Shown piece after piece: positions 42,358-50,020 of a DNA stretch of 64,000 bases. Each line of letters starts with the position of its first letter. Position 1 is the first letter of the stretch. The position numbers and the translations under genes are program-made. The notes beneath the pieces are model-generated. The model had not been told where the DNA came from, ran no database searches, and was given only the letters and a program-made list of their open reading frames with translations. The stretch is from Alistipes sp. Zagget8 (lineage in GTDB: Bacteria; Bacteroidota; Bacteroidia; Bacteroidales; Rikenellaceae). The stretch is from the NCBI GenBank assembly GCA_001941065.1, contig MSHJ01000009.1:502810-566809 (forward strand), written 5' to 3'.

Positions 42358-43971
42358 ATGGCAGACTTTATCTATCAGGAGCCGTTTCCGATTCAGGACG
42401 ACAAAACCAAGTACCGTCTTTTGACGAAGGAGTATGTGAAGGTCGTGGAGTGCGACGGGCGCAAGATTCTCAAGGTGGACCCCAAGGGTCTCGAACTGCT
42501 GTCGAAAGCCGCTTACGCCGACGTGTCGTTCTACCTGCGTGCCGCGCACCTCGAGAAACTGCGCAACATCCTCGAGGACCCCGAAGCCACCGACAACGAC
42601 AAGTTCGTGGCCTACACGATGCTGCTGAACCAGGTCGTCTCGGCCGATGGCGAGCTTCCGACCTGCCAGGACACCGGTACGGCCATCTGCATCGGCCACA
42701 AGGGCGAGGACGTCTACACGGGCGCCGACGATGCCGAATGCATCTCCCGGGGCGTTTACGAGACCTATAAGGACCGCAACCTGCGCTATTCGCAGGTCGT
42801 TCCGCAGACGATGACCGAGGAGAAAAACTCGGGAACGAACCTCCCGGCGCAGATCGACATTTACGGCGGCAAGCCCGGCATGGAGTACGAATTCCTCTTC
42901 ATCACCAAGGGCGGCGGCTCGGCCAACAAAACCTTCCTCTACCAGCAGACCAAGGCGCTGCTGAACGAGGAGTCGCTCACGAAATTCATTAAACAGCATA
43001 TTTTCGACCTCGGTACGTCGGCCTGCCCGCCCTACCACCTGGCGATCTGCATCGGCGGTACGTCGGCCGAGATGTGCCTCTCGACGGTGAAGAAGGCTTC
43101 GGCCGGTTATCTCGACGAGCTGCCCACCTCGGGCAACGAAGGCGGCCGCTGCTTCCGCGACCTGGAGTGGGAGGAGAAGGTGCTGAAAATCTGCCAGGAG
43201 AGCGGCGTCGGCGCCCAGTTCGGCGGCAAGTACCTCGTGCACGACGTGCGCGTGATCCGCGCCCCGCGCCATGCGGCTTCGTGCCCCGTGGCCATCGGCG
43301 TCAGTTGCTCGGCCGACCGGAACATCAAGGCTAAAATCACCCCTTCGGGCATTTTCCTCGAGGAGCTGGAGAAGAATCCCGCACGCTTCCTGCCGAAGGA
43401 GGCTCCCGGCATGTCGCCGGCCGTGGACATCGACCTCGACGAGGGTATGGACAAGGTCCGCGCGATCCTGACGAAATACCCGATCAAGACGCGCCTGAAC
43501 CTCCGGGGCACGCTGATCGTCGCCCGCGACATCGCCCATGCACGCATCAAGCAGATGCTCGACGAGGGCAAGCCGATGCCCGAGTATTTCAAGAAACATC
43601 CGGTTTACTATGCCGGTCCGGCCAAAACGCCGCAGGGCATGGCTTCGGGTTCGTTCGGTCCCACGACGGCCGGGCGTATGGACCCCTATGTGAACCTGTT
43701 CCAGGAGCACGGCGGTTCGCTGGTGATGGTGGCCAAGGGCAACCGCTCGCAGCAGGTGACCGATGCCTGCAAGGCTCACGGCGGGTTCTACCTGGGTTCG
43801 ATCGGCGGTCCCGCCGCAATCCTGGCGAAGAACTCCATCAAGTCGGTCGAGGTCGTCGACTTCCCCGAACTGGGTATGGAGGCCGTGCGCAAGATTTACG
43901 TCGAGGATTTCCCCGCCTTCATCATCGTCGATGACAAGGGAAATGATTTTTTTGCTAATTTTAAGCACTGA
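42358..43971 (+). CDS. Class I fumarate hydratase (iron-sulfur)
   Basis: 537 residues, the length of single-chain class I fumarases. The N-terminal alpha part has [17 protein letters not shown] with a cluster cysteine, then [14 protein letters not shown] and [20 protein letters not shown]. The C-terminal beta part has [49 protein letters not shown] and GGPAAILAK. The oxygen-sensitive [4Fe-4S] enzyme interconverts fumarate and malate. In Bacteroidales it works in the reductive arm towards succinate, together with the malate dehydrogenase encoded at 47.8 kb. It is transcribed alone from a long leader. Confidence 0.95.
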   Translation: MADFIYQEPFPIQDDKTKYRLLTKEYVKVVECDGRKILKVDPKGLELLSKAAYADVSFYLRAAHLEKLRNILEDPEATDNDKFVAYTMLLNQVVSADGELPTCQDTGTAICIGHKGEDVYTGADDAECISRGVYETYKDRNLRYSQVVPQTMTEEKNSGTNLPAQIDIYGGKPGMEYEFLFITKGGGSANKTFLYQQTKALLNEESLTKFIKQHIFDLGTSACPPYHLAICIGGTSAEMCLSTVKKASAGYLDELPTSGNEGGRCFRDLEWEEKVLKICQESGVGAQFGGKYLVHDVRVIRAPRHAASCPVAIGVSCSADRNIKAKITPSGIFLEELEKNPARFLPKEAPGMSPAVDIDLDEGMDKVRAILTKYPIKTRLNLRGTLIVARDIAHARIKQMLDEGKPMPEYFKKHPVYYAGPAKTPQGMASGSFGPTTAGRMDPYVNLFQEHGGSLVMVAKGNRSQQVTDACKAHGGFYLGSIGGPAAILAKNSIKSVEVVDFPELGMEAVRKIYVEDFPAFIIVDDKGNDFFANFKH

Positions 43972-44036
43972 TAGCCGGTTGCCGGATTTGTTGCCGCATT
44001 CCCGTTTCGGGACGGCGTTGTCGCGGCGGAGCGCCG

Positions 44037-44085
44037 CGTTTACAAATCCGACCCCACCCCAAACCCCTCCCTCAGGGAGGGGCTT
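44037..44085 (-). repeat. GC-rich palindromic repeat, left arm
   Basis: It reads CGTTTACAAATCCGACCCCA through CCCTCCCTCAGGGAGGGGCTT. Compared with the reverse complement of 44249-44297, 47 of 49 bases agree. It contains its own internal hairpin CCCCTCCCT/AGGGAGGGG. Confidence 0.8.
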
Positions 44086-44248
44086 AGTGCCGCAAGCGGC
44101 AAAATTGGCGTTTCGGACGGCAGGTGCAAATTAGTTGCATGAAAAAATACTAACGAGCAAAACTTTACGTTGTAAAATTGTAAAAAAAGCCATCGTAAGA
44201 CCTGAAATCCGGTAGATAACCCGGGCGAAATTCCGGTTGCGTCGTGAC

Positions 44249-44320
44249 AAGCCCCTCCCTGAGGGAGGGGTTTGGGGTGGGGTCAGGTTTGTAAACGACG
44301 CCGCAGGCGGCGAATACGAC
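44249..44320 (+). repeat. GC-rich palindromic repeat, right arm
   Basis: Begins AAGCCCCTCCCTGAGGGAGG, continues through GGGGTGGGGTCAGGTTTGTAAACG, and ends with CGCCGCAGGCGGCGAATACGAC. The tail is shared with the copy at 32601-32665. Confidence 0.8.
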
Positions 44321-44369
44321 CTGCCGGAACGAGGTCGCGGTGCTAAATTGAAAGACATATCGCTTTGTG

Positions 44370-46232
44370 ATGAGATTTCTTTTTGCAAAAATATCCCTGA
44401 CGGCACTTTTTGTGCTGGCGATCTTCTCGGTATATGCTGCCGAGAAGGTCACTTTTGAGGCCAATTCGCCGCTGACGGTCGCTGTCGGCGAGGCGTTCCG
44501 CGTGGAATTCGCCCTGAACGCCAAACCCGACGGGGATACTTTCAAGGCGCCTTCGTTCGAGGGATTCGACGTGCTGGCGGGACCTGCCATCTCGCAGGGG
44601 TCGTCGGTCCAGATCGTCAACGGCTCGATGACCAAGAGCGTCAGCTATACCTACACTTTCGTGCTGCTGCCGCAGGCCGCGGGCAACGTGACCATCGGCG
44701 CCGCGGAGGTCAAGGTCGACGGCTCGTCCTACCGGACCCGGCCGCTGCCCATCGAGATCGTGAACGAGGGCGAAGGCTCCCGGGCGCAACAGCAGCAGGG
44801 CGGTTCGAACCGGGCGGACGATACGCAGACCGATGCCCAGAGCCAGATCGGCAAGGACGATATTCTGCTCCGGGCCGTCGTGTCGCGCTCGTCGGTCTAC
44901 AAGAACGAACCCCTGCACGTGGCTTTCAAGCTCTATACGCGGGTTCCGGTGGTCAACCTGATCCCCTCGGGATCGGCGCCGTCGTTCAACGGCTTCTGGT
45001 CGCAGGATCTGAGTGATCCCAATGCGGCCCGTTCGGGGCGTGAAACCTACAACGGCAAGGTCTATGACACGCAGGTGATCTACGATTACCTGCTTTATCC
45101 GCAGCAGGTGGGCACGCTGTCGATCGAACCGGTGGAACTGACGGCCGTGGCGCAGGTTGTGGTGCAGAGCCGCAATGCCGATCCCTTCTTCGGCAGCGGC
45201 CGCGAGGTCTTCAACGTGCCCCGCAAGGTGCAGAGCCAGCGGACCTCGGTCCATGTGAAAGCGCTTCCGGCAGGTGCTCCGGCCAGCTTCAGCGGTGCCG
45301 TGGGCAGTTTCACGATGGACGCCCAGTTCCCTTCGGAACGGATCGCGGCCAATTCGGGCGCGACGGTCACGGTGAAGATTTCCGGCACGGGCAACCTCAC
45401 CTTCGTGCAGGCCCCGAAACTGCCGCTTCCGACCTCGTTCGAGCAGTATAACGTCAAGACGACCGAGTCGATCAACACCTCTTCGTCGGGCATCTCCGGC
45501 TACCGCCAGTTCGAATATCCCTTCATCGCACGCGCCGAAGGCACTTACGACCTCGAACCCATCGAGTTCACCTTCTTCGACCCCCAGCGGATGCAGTACG
45601 TGACGCTGAAATCGAAGCCGCTGACGCTCGAAATCACTCCCGACACCCGCGGCGGCGGGGGCGATGCGGTGGTGATGCAGGGCCGCGGCATGTCGAAGGA
45701 GGAGGTGAAGATGCTGGGGCAGGACATCCGCTTCGTCAAGCTGGGCGGGGCGCAGTTGCGTTCGGAGCGTGTGCCGTTCATCTTCAGCGCGGCCTACTGG
45801 ATTCTGCTGGTGGGCGTCCTCGTGCTGTTCGCCATGATTTACATCGCCCTGCGGCGGCAGATCCGCGAATCGCAGAACATCGCCCTCGTGCGCGGCAAGC
45901 GGGCCAACAAGGTCGCCGTGCAGCGATTCCGCGCCGCCAAGCGCTATATGGAGGAGCAGAACCGCCATGCCTTCTACGAGGAGATGCTGCGGGCGCTGTG
46001 GGGCTATATGAGCGACAAGTTCAACATTCCGGTGGCCAACCTCACGAAGGAGAACGTCCGCGAGGAGCTGCACAAACGGGGCGTTTCGTCCGAGGATTCG
46101 CAGCGGTTTACGGCCATCATCACCCAGTGCGACGAGGCGCAGTACTCGCCCGTGGAGTCGGCCCGCATGGGCGACGTCTATTCCGAGGGCGTGAACCTGA
46201 TTTCGCGCATCGAGTCGGTGATAAAACGATAG
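44370..46232 (+). CDS. batD: BatD family protein (aerotolerance-related)
   Basis: 620 residues from the ATG at 44370 (a GTG lies one codon earlier). Signal peptide MRFLFAKISLTALFVLAIFSVYA, then repeated beta-sandwich domains with the BatD pattern (VGEAFRVEFALNAKPD, FEGFDVLAGPAISQGSSVQIVNG, YTYTFVLLPQAAGNVTIG). One membrane helix (AAYWILLVGVLVLFAMIYIAL) and a cytoplasmic helical tail follow. BatD belongs to the Bacteroides aerotolerance set (BatA-E), whose exact function is unsettled. The expected batA-C genes are not next to it; an inverted repeat pair lies directly upstream. It is followed by batE after 4 bases. Confidence 0.88.
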   Translation: MRFLFAKISLTALFVLAIFSVYAAEKVTFEANSPLTVAVGEAFRVEFALNAKPDGDTFKAPSFEGFDVLAGPAISQGSSVQIVNGSMTKSVSYTYTFVLLPQAAGNVTIGAAEVKVDGSSYRTRPLPIEIVNEGEGSRAQQQQGGSNRADDTQTDAQSQIGKDDILLRAVVSRSSVYKNEPLHVAFKLYTRVPVVNLIPSGSAPSFNGFWSQDLSDPNAARSGRETYNGKVYDTQVIYDYLLYPQQVGTLSIEPVELTAVAQVVVQSRNADPFFGSGREVFNVPRKVQSQRTSVHVKALPAGAPASFSGAVGSFTMDAQFPSERIAANSGATVTVKISGTGNLTFVQAPKLPLPTSFEQYNVKTTESINTSSSGISGYRQFEYPFIARAEGTYDLEPIEFTFFDPQRMQYVTLKSKPLTLEITPDTRGGGGDAVVMQGRGMSKEEVKMLGQDIRFVKLGGAQLRSERVPFIFSAAYWILLVGVLVLFAMIYIALRRQIRESQNIALVRGKRANKVAVQRFRAAKRYMEEQNRHAFYEEMLRALWGYMSDKFNIPVANLTKENVREELHKRGVSSEDSQRFTAIITQCDEAQYSPVESARMGDVYSEGVNLISRIESVIKR

Positions 46233-46236
46233 TGTT

Positions 46237-47049
46237 ATGAAGCGACTGATTATATTTCTGATCCTGACGTTCGGCGTTCTCTGTGCGCGTGCGCAGGAGG
46301 GTGCCGACAGTGCGGCCCAGTCCGCGGCTGTCGCGGAACCGGCTGCGGAGGCTTCGCCCGAGCAGTTGTGGGACCGGGCCAACACGGCCTATATCAACGG
46401 CGATTTCCACGCTGCGGCGGAGATTTACGAACAGATTTACGCCCGCGGACTCACCTCTGCGAAGCTGTACTACAACCTGGCCAACGCCTATTTCAAGGAG
46501 GGGCGGCTGGGTAAATCCATCCTCTTTTACCGCCGGGCCCTGCGGCTGTCCCCGGGCAACGACGACATCCGCTACAACCTGAGCGTCGCCGAAGCCCGCA
46601 CGAAGGACAACATCGAGCAGATTCCCGAGTTTTTCCTCACGGAGTGGATGCGCGACGTGCGCCACACGATGAGCTGCACGGCGTGGAGCATCTTCTCGCT
46701 GGCGGCGCTGGTCTGCGCCCTGGCGCTGTTCCTGATGTACCTGCTGGCACAGCGTTTGCCGTTGCGCAAGGGGGGCTTCTACGGAACGCTTGTGGCGGTC
46801 GTGGTCTTCATGCTCACGAGCTGGTTCGCCATGGGCGAGCGGCGCGAGATGCTCGACGACACGCAGGCCGTGGTGATGTCGCTCTCGACCGCCGTGAAGA
46901 GTTCGCCCGACAAGTCGGCGACGGACCTCTTCGTGCTGCACGAGGGAACCCTTGTCGAGATCACCAACCGCCTCGACAACTGGTGCGAGGTCACCATCGC
47001 CGACGGCAAGAAGGGGTGGCTGGAGTGCAAAACGATCGAAACGATTTAA
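46237..47049 (+). CDS. batE: BatE family TPR/SH3 protein
   Basis: 270 residues. A signal peptide (MKRLIIFLILTFGVLCARA) is followed by two TPR units (about 45-120: LWDRANTAYINGDFHAAAEIYEQIYA, KLYYNLANAYFKEGRLGKSILFYRRALRL). Two membrane helices come next (IFSLAALVCALALFLMYLL; FYGTLVAVVVFMLTSWFAM), and a C-terminal SH3b-like domain (DLFVLHEGTLVEITNRLDNWCEVTIADGKKGWL). This matches BatE of the aerotolerance operon, probably an inner-membrane scaffold. It starts 4 bases after batD and is followed without any gap by recR, so the three genes share an mRNA. Confidence 0.87.
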   Translation: MKRLIIFLILTFGVLCARAQEGADSAAQSAAVAEPAAEASPEQLWDRANTAYINGDFHAAAEIYEQIYARGLTSAKLYYNLANAYFKEGRLGKSILFYRRALRLSPGNDDIRYNLSVAEARTKDNIEQIPEFFLTEWMRDVRHTMSCTAWSIFSLAALVCALALFLMYLLAQRLPLRKGGFYGTLVAVVVFMLTSWFAMGERREMLDDTQAVVMSLSTAVKSSPDKSATDLFVLHEGTLVEITNRLDNWCEVTIADGKKGWLECKTIETI

Positions 47050-47652
47050 ATGTCGAAACTTTTACAGGACGTCGTCGGCGAGCTTTCGAAGCTCCCGGGC
47101 GTGGGACGCCGCACGGCACTGCGTCTGGCCATCCATATCCTGCGCATGGAGCGGGATTCGGTGGCCGAGATGACTGCCAGCATCGACCGTTTCCGCAACG
47201 AGGTGAAATATTGTGCGCAGTGCAACAACCTCTCCGACGAGGACATCTGCCCGATCTGCGCCGACCGCGAACGGGACCATGCGACGATCTGCGTCGTGGA
47301 ACAGGTGGCCGACGTGCTTTCGGTCGAGAACACGCGTCAGTATCGGGGTATGTACCATGTGCTGGGTGGGGTGATTTCGCCGATGCAGGGGATTTCGCCC
47401 TCGGACCTGAAAATCGACCTGCTGTGCGACCGCATCGCCCGCGGCGGGGTGAAGGAGGTGATTATCGCCATCTCGACCTCGGTCGAGGGCGAAACGACGC
47501 TTTTCTACCTGATGAACCGCCTGAAGCAGTTCCCCGGACTGAAGATCACCTCCATCGCCCGGGGCATCGGCTTCGGCGACGAGCTGGAATACGTCGACGA
47601 GCTGACGATTACCCACGCCCTGCTCAACCGCCGCGAAATCGATCCCGCTTAA
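47050..47652 (+). CDS. recR: Recombination mediator protein RecR
   Basis: 200 residues, full length for RecR. An N-terminal helix-hairpin-helix (LSKLPGVGRRTALRLAIHIL) is followed by a zinc finger CAQCNNLSDEDICPIC and a Toprim domain (ICVVEQVADVLSVENTRQYRGMYHVLGG, IIAISTSVEGETTLFYL), ending with the ARGIGFGDELEYVDELTI Walker-B-like region. RecR works with RecO and RecF to load RecA at single-strand gaps. The ATG directly follows the batE stop codon. The last codons form part of a REP-like hairpin with the stop TAA in its loop. Confidence 0.97.
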   Translation: MSKLLQDVVGELSKLPGVGRRTALRLAIHILRMERDSVAEMTASIDRFRNEVKYCAQCNNLSDEDICPICADRERDHATICVVEQVADVLSVENTRQYRGMYHVLGGVISPMQGISPSDLKIDLLCDRIARGGVKEVIIAISTSVEGETTLFYLMNRLKQFPGLKITSIARGIGFGDELEYVDELTITHALLNRREIDPA

Positions 47653-47672
47653 GAAGCGGGTTTTAGGGGGCG
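47644..47672 (+). repeat. REP-like hairpin repeat, copy 3
   Basis: CCCGCTT-AAG-AAGCGGG followed by TTTTAGGGGGCG, embedding the recR stop. It is the closest match to the copy at 29421-29449. A degenerate relative, TTTAAGAAGCGGGATTCAGAGG, ends the DUF2721 gene at 30030-30052. Confidence 0.6.
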
Positions 47673-47805
47673 ACGGGTGGTTTCGGGTTTTTTGATCCGG
47701 ATTTCGCGCCGAACTGTTGGGGTGGGGCTGCCATTTTGGTCAGCAATCTGGTTGCGTACGGCAAGACGATGAAAAAAAGTACAAGGTATTAAAACACAAT
47801 ACACT

Positions 47806-48804
47806 ATGGATTTTGTAACGAACGAGAAACTCACTATCGTGGGTGCGGCCGGCATGATCGGCTCGAACATGGCTCAGACGGCGCTGATGATGCGCCTGAC
47901 GCCGAACATTTGCCTGTACGATCCTTATGGACCGGCGCTGGAAGGCGTGGCCGAAGAGCTTTTCCACTGTGCCTTCGAAGGGGTGAACATCACCTTTACG
48001 ACCGACATCAAGGAGGCCCTGACCGATGCCGCCTATGTGGTTTCGTCGGGCGGCGCGGCCCGCAAGGCGGGCATGACGCGCGAGGACCTGCTGAAAGGCA
48101 ATGCCGAGATCGCCGCGCAGTTCGGCAAGGACCTCAAGGCTTACTGCCCGAATGTGAAGCACGTGGTGGTGGTCTTCAACCCGGCCGACATCACGGGCCT
48201 TATCACGCTGATATATGCGGGTCTGAAGCCTTCGCAGGTTTCGACCCTCGCGGCGCTGGACTCCACGCGCCTGCGTTCGGAACTGGCCAAATATTTCAAG
48301 ATCTCGCCCGACGAAATCCGCAACTGCCGCACCTACGGCGGCCACGGCGAGCAGATGGCGGTCTTCGCCTCGACGACGCTCGTCGCCGGACGGCCCCTTT
48401 CGGAGCTGATCGGCAAGGAGATGCCCGAGGGCGACTGGGCCGACCTGCAGCAGCGGGTGATCCAGGGCGGCAAGCACATCATCGACCTGCGCGGGCGTTC
48501 GTCGTTCCAGAGCCCGGCCTACCTTTCGATCTGCATGATCGCGGCGGCCATGGGCGGCAAACCGTTCGAGTATCCCGCCGGCGTATTCGTGCATAACGAC
48601 GAGTTCAAGCATATCCTGATGGCGATGGAGACCTCCATCACGAAGGATGGCGTGTCGTACAAGAACGTGCAGGGCACGGCCGAGGAGCACAAGAAGCTCA
48701 CGGAGAGCTACGAGCACCTGTGCAAACTGCGCGACGAGGTGATCTCGATGGGCATCCTGCCTTCGGTGGACGAGTGGCGCAGCCTGAATCCGCACCTGAA
48801 ATAG
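47806..48804 (+). CDS. mdh: Malate dehydrogenase
   Basis: 332 residues. The Rossmann NAD motif is GAAGMIGSN at about 13, with YVVSSGGAARKAGMTREDLL as the active-site loop containing the substrate-binding arginines, VVFNPADI next, and the catalytic His in RTYGGHGEQM. This is the Bacteroidetes type of malate dehydrogenase with the AALDSTRLRSELAKYF region of the LDH/MDH superfamily. It interconverts oxaloacetate and malate and, with the fumarase at 42.4 kb, forms the reductive branch to succinate. A 153-base leader separates it from recR; I see no clear promoter in it. Confidence 0.93.
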   Translation: MDFVTNEKLTIVGAAGMIGSNMAQTALMMRLTPNICLYDPYGPALEGVAEELFHCAFEGVNITFTTDIKEALTDAAYVVSSGGAARKAGMTREDLLKGNAEIAAQFGKDLKAYCPNVKHVVVVFNPADITGLITLIYAGLKPSQVSTLAALDSTRLRSELAKYFKISPDEIRNCRTYGGHGEQMAVFASTTLVAGRPLSELIGKEMPEGDWADLQQRVIQGGKHIIDLRGRSSFQSPAYLSICMIAAAMGGKPFEYPAGVFVHNDEFKHILMAMETSITKDGVSYKNVQGTAEEHKKLTESYEHLCKLRDEVISMGILPSVDEWRSLNPHLK

Positions 48805-48824
48805 GTTGTTTTCCCGAAACTGAA

Positions 48825-48859
48825 AATCCCGGTCCTCGTCGTGAGAACCGGGATTTTTT
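48825..48859 (+). terminator. Terminator after mdh
   Basis: AATCCCGGT/ACCGGGATT stem with a partly paired CTC/GAG extension, followed by six T. It lies 20 bases after the mdh stop, and the convergent META gene ends 19 bases further on. Confidence 0.85.
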
Positions 48860-48877
48860 GTCGGCAGCACAACCCTG

Positions 48878-49306
48878 TCAGGGTTTCGCCTGGAAAACGG
48901 CTTTTAATTCGCCGTTGCTCAACAACAGCAGCATCGGGCCGTCCATGTCGTAGTGGGTGGTCGCTTCGAGGGCCCGGGCGAAGGCGTGTTCCCGCTCCAT
49001 GCCGGGGCAGGCCATCATCGTGGAGGCGATCGGTCCCATTTTAAGGGTGCGCTTGTCGTCGGTCTTGTAGATGCCCGACAGGCGGTTGCAGGCCCCGACG
49101 CCCGTCAGGCGGTTGCCTTCGGCCAGCAGCGTGAGGGTGAATTTGTCCTTTTCGGGACGGACGGTCTCTCCGCCGAGCTGGATGAGCTGCCATTCGGTCC
49201 CCACCAGGGGTCGGCGGGCTTTTTTCTGGTAGGCGCGGCAGTTGCAGCATCCGGCGATAAGTGCCCCGGTGACAGCGACAACCGCAATTCTGAGCAAAAT
49301 CTTCAT
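48878..49306 (-). CDS. META/HslJ-domain lipoprotein
   Basis: 142 residues from the ATG at 49306. The lipoprotein signal MKILLRIAVVAVTGALIAGC ends at a CC pair. The META domain covers about residues 35-140: LVGTEWQLIQLGGE, KDKFTLTLLAEGNRLTGVGACNRLSGIY, MGPIASTMMACPGMEREHAFARAL and MLLLLSNGELKAVFQA, with the conserved internal GACN and MMACP cysteines. The domain occurs in heat-shock HslJ and secreted bacterial proteins and its function is not established. Longer in-frame translations exist but skip the signal peptide. A leftward -7 box (TATATTTG) lies at 49331-49338. Confidence 0.88.
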   Translation of the reverse strand: MKILLRIAVVAVTGALIAGCCNCRAYQKKARRPLVGTEWQLIQLGGETVRPEKDKFTLTLLAEGNRLTGVGACNRLSGIYKTDDKRTLKMGPIASTMMACPGMEREHAFARALEATTHYDMDGPMLLLLSNGELKAVFQAKP

Positions 49307-49350
49307 CTGATTTTCGTTTGTTCGTTGCTGCAAATATAGGGAATTAATTG

Positions 49351-49438
49351 TACCTTTGGTGTCGTAACGACACATTTATGAGTCGGGAGACATGGCAGGA
49401 CCGGGTGAAATCCGGTTTTGCGTCCGCCTGGCTTTTTC
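49351..49438 (+). promoter_or_regulatory. Conserved promoter/leader element, copy B
   Basis: TACCTTTG (49351-49358) followed directly by the palindrome GTGTCGTAACGACAC (49359-49373), then CCGGTTTTG (49412-49420) and CCTGGCTTTTTC (49427-49438), 19 bases before the ridA start. The order and spacing match copy A at 29517-29605 within one base. The two palindromes differ by a compensated C-G to T-A change, which preserves pairing. Confidence 0.6.
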
Positions 49439-49457
49439 ATGCGAAAAACCTTTACCT

Positions 49458-49832
49458 ATGAAAACCATCATCGCATCGCCCCATGCGCCCAAGGCCGTGG
49501 GTCCCTATTCGCAGGCCGTGGAGGCCGGCGGAGCGCTTTATGTTTCGGGCCAGCTCCCGATCGACGCCGCGACGAGCCGGATGGCCGAGGGCATCGAAGC
49601 CCAGACGCGCCAGTCGCTCACGAACCTCGGTCACATCCTCCGCGAAGCCGGATACGATTATTCCGACGTGGTGAAAACCACCGTTCTGCTGCAGTCTATC
49701 GGCGATTTCGCTGCCATGAACGCGGTCTATGCCGAGTTTTTCACGGCGGAGATGCCCGCACGCATGTGCTACGAGGTCGCGGCGCTGCCGATGGGCGCCC
49801 GGGTCGAGATCGACGCGGTGGCGGTGAAATAG
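49458..49832 (+). CDS. ridA: RidA family 2-iminobutanoate/2-iminopropanoate deaminase
   Basis: 124 residues from the ATG at 49458. The YjgF/RidA signature is complete: APKAVGPYSQAVEAGG at the start, LYVSGQLPID, the QTRQSLTNLGHILREAGYDYSDVVKTTVLL helix-strand unit, and MPARMCYEVAALPMGARVEIDAVA with the active-site Arg in PAR. The trimeric enzyme hydrolyses reactive enamines and imines released by PLP enzymes such as threonine dehydratase. The gene is transcribed alone, with a structured leader shared with the DUF2721 gene at 29.6 kb. Confidence 0.95.
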   Translation: MKTIIASPHAPKAVGPYSQAVEAGGALYVSGQLPIDAATSRMAEGIEAQTRQSLTNLGHILREAGYDYSDVVKTTVLLQSIGDFAAMNAVYAEFFTAEMPARMCYEVAALPMGARVEIDAVAVK

Positions 49833-50020
49833 TCTCCGCCGACAGGCCGAAGGTGCGCCCCGGATGCCTGGGACGCGCCTTTTGTTCTTTTGTAAATAAT
49901 TTGTGGATAAAATAGGTCCCGGCTGTTGGTTTTTTATTGGGAAAAGCCGCAATTTTGTAGAACCGGGTTCTTCCGGACGGGACGCAAAAATTGAAGACAA
50001 TAGATAAGAATTAAGTAGTT

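Larger units (their letters stand above)
43972..44369. other. Intergenic region with an inverted pair of repeats upstream of batD
   Basis: About 400 bases with no gene. Two near-identical 49-base repeat copies face each other (44037-44085 and 44249-44297), with a 163-base AT-richer spacer. This could form a large stem or mark a rearrangement point. Confidence 0.7.

Noticed and set aside
49833..50020. Cobalamin riboswitch upstream of the B12-dependent reductase
   Set aside because: No B12-box-like sequence or large structured leader is recognisable; only a weak hairpin after ridA and an AT-rich promoter region are present.
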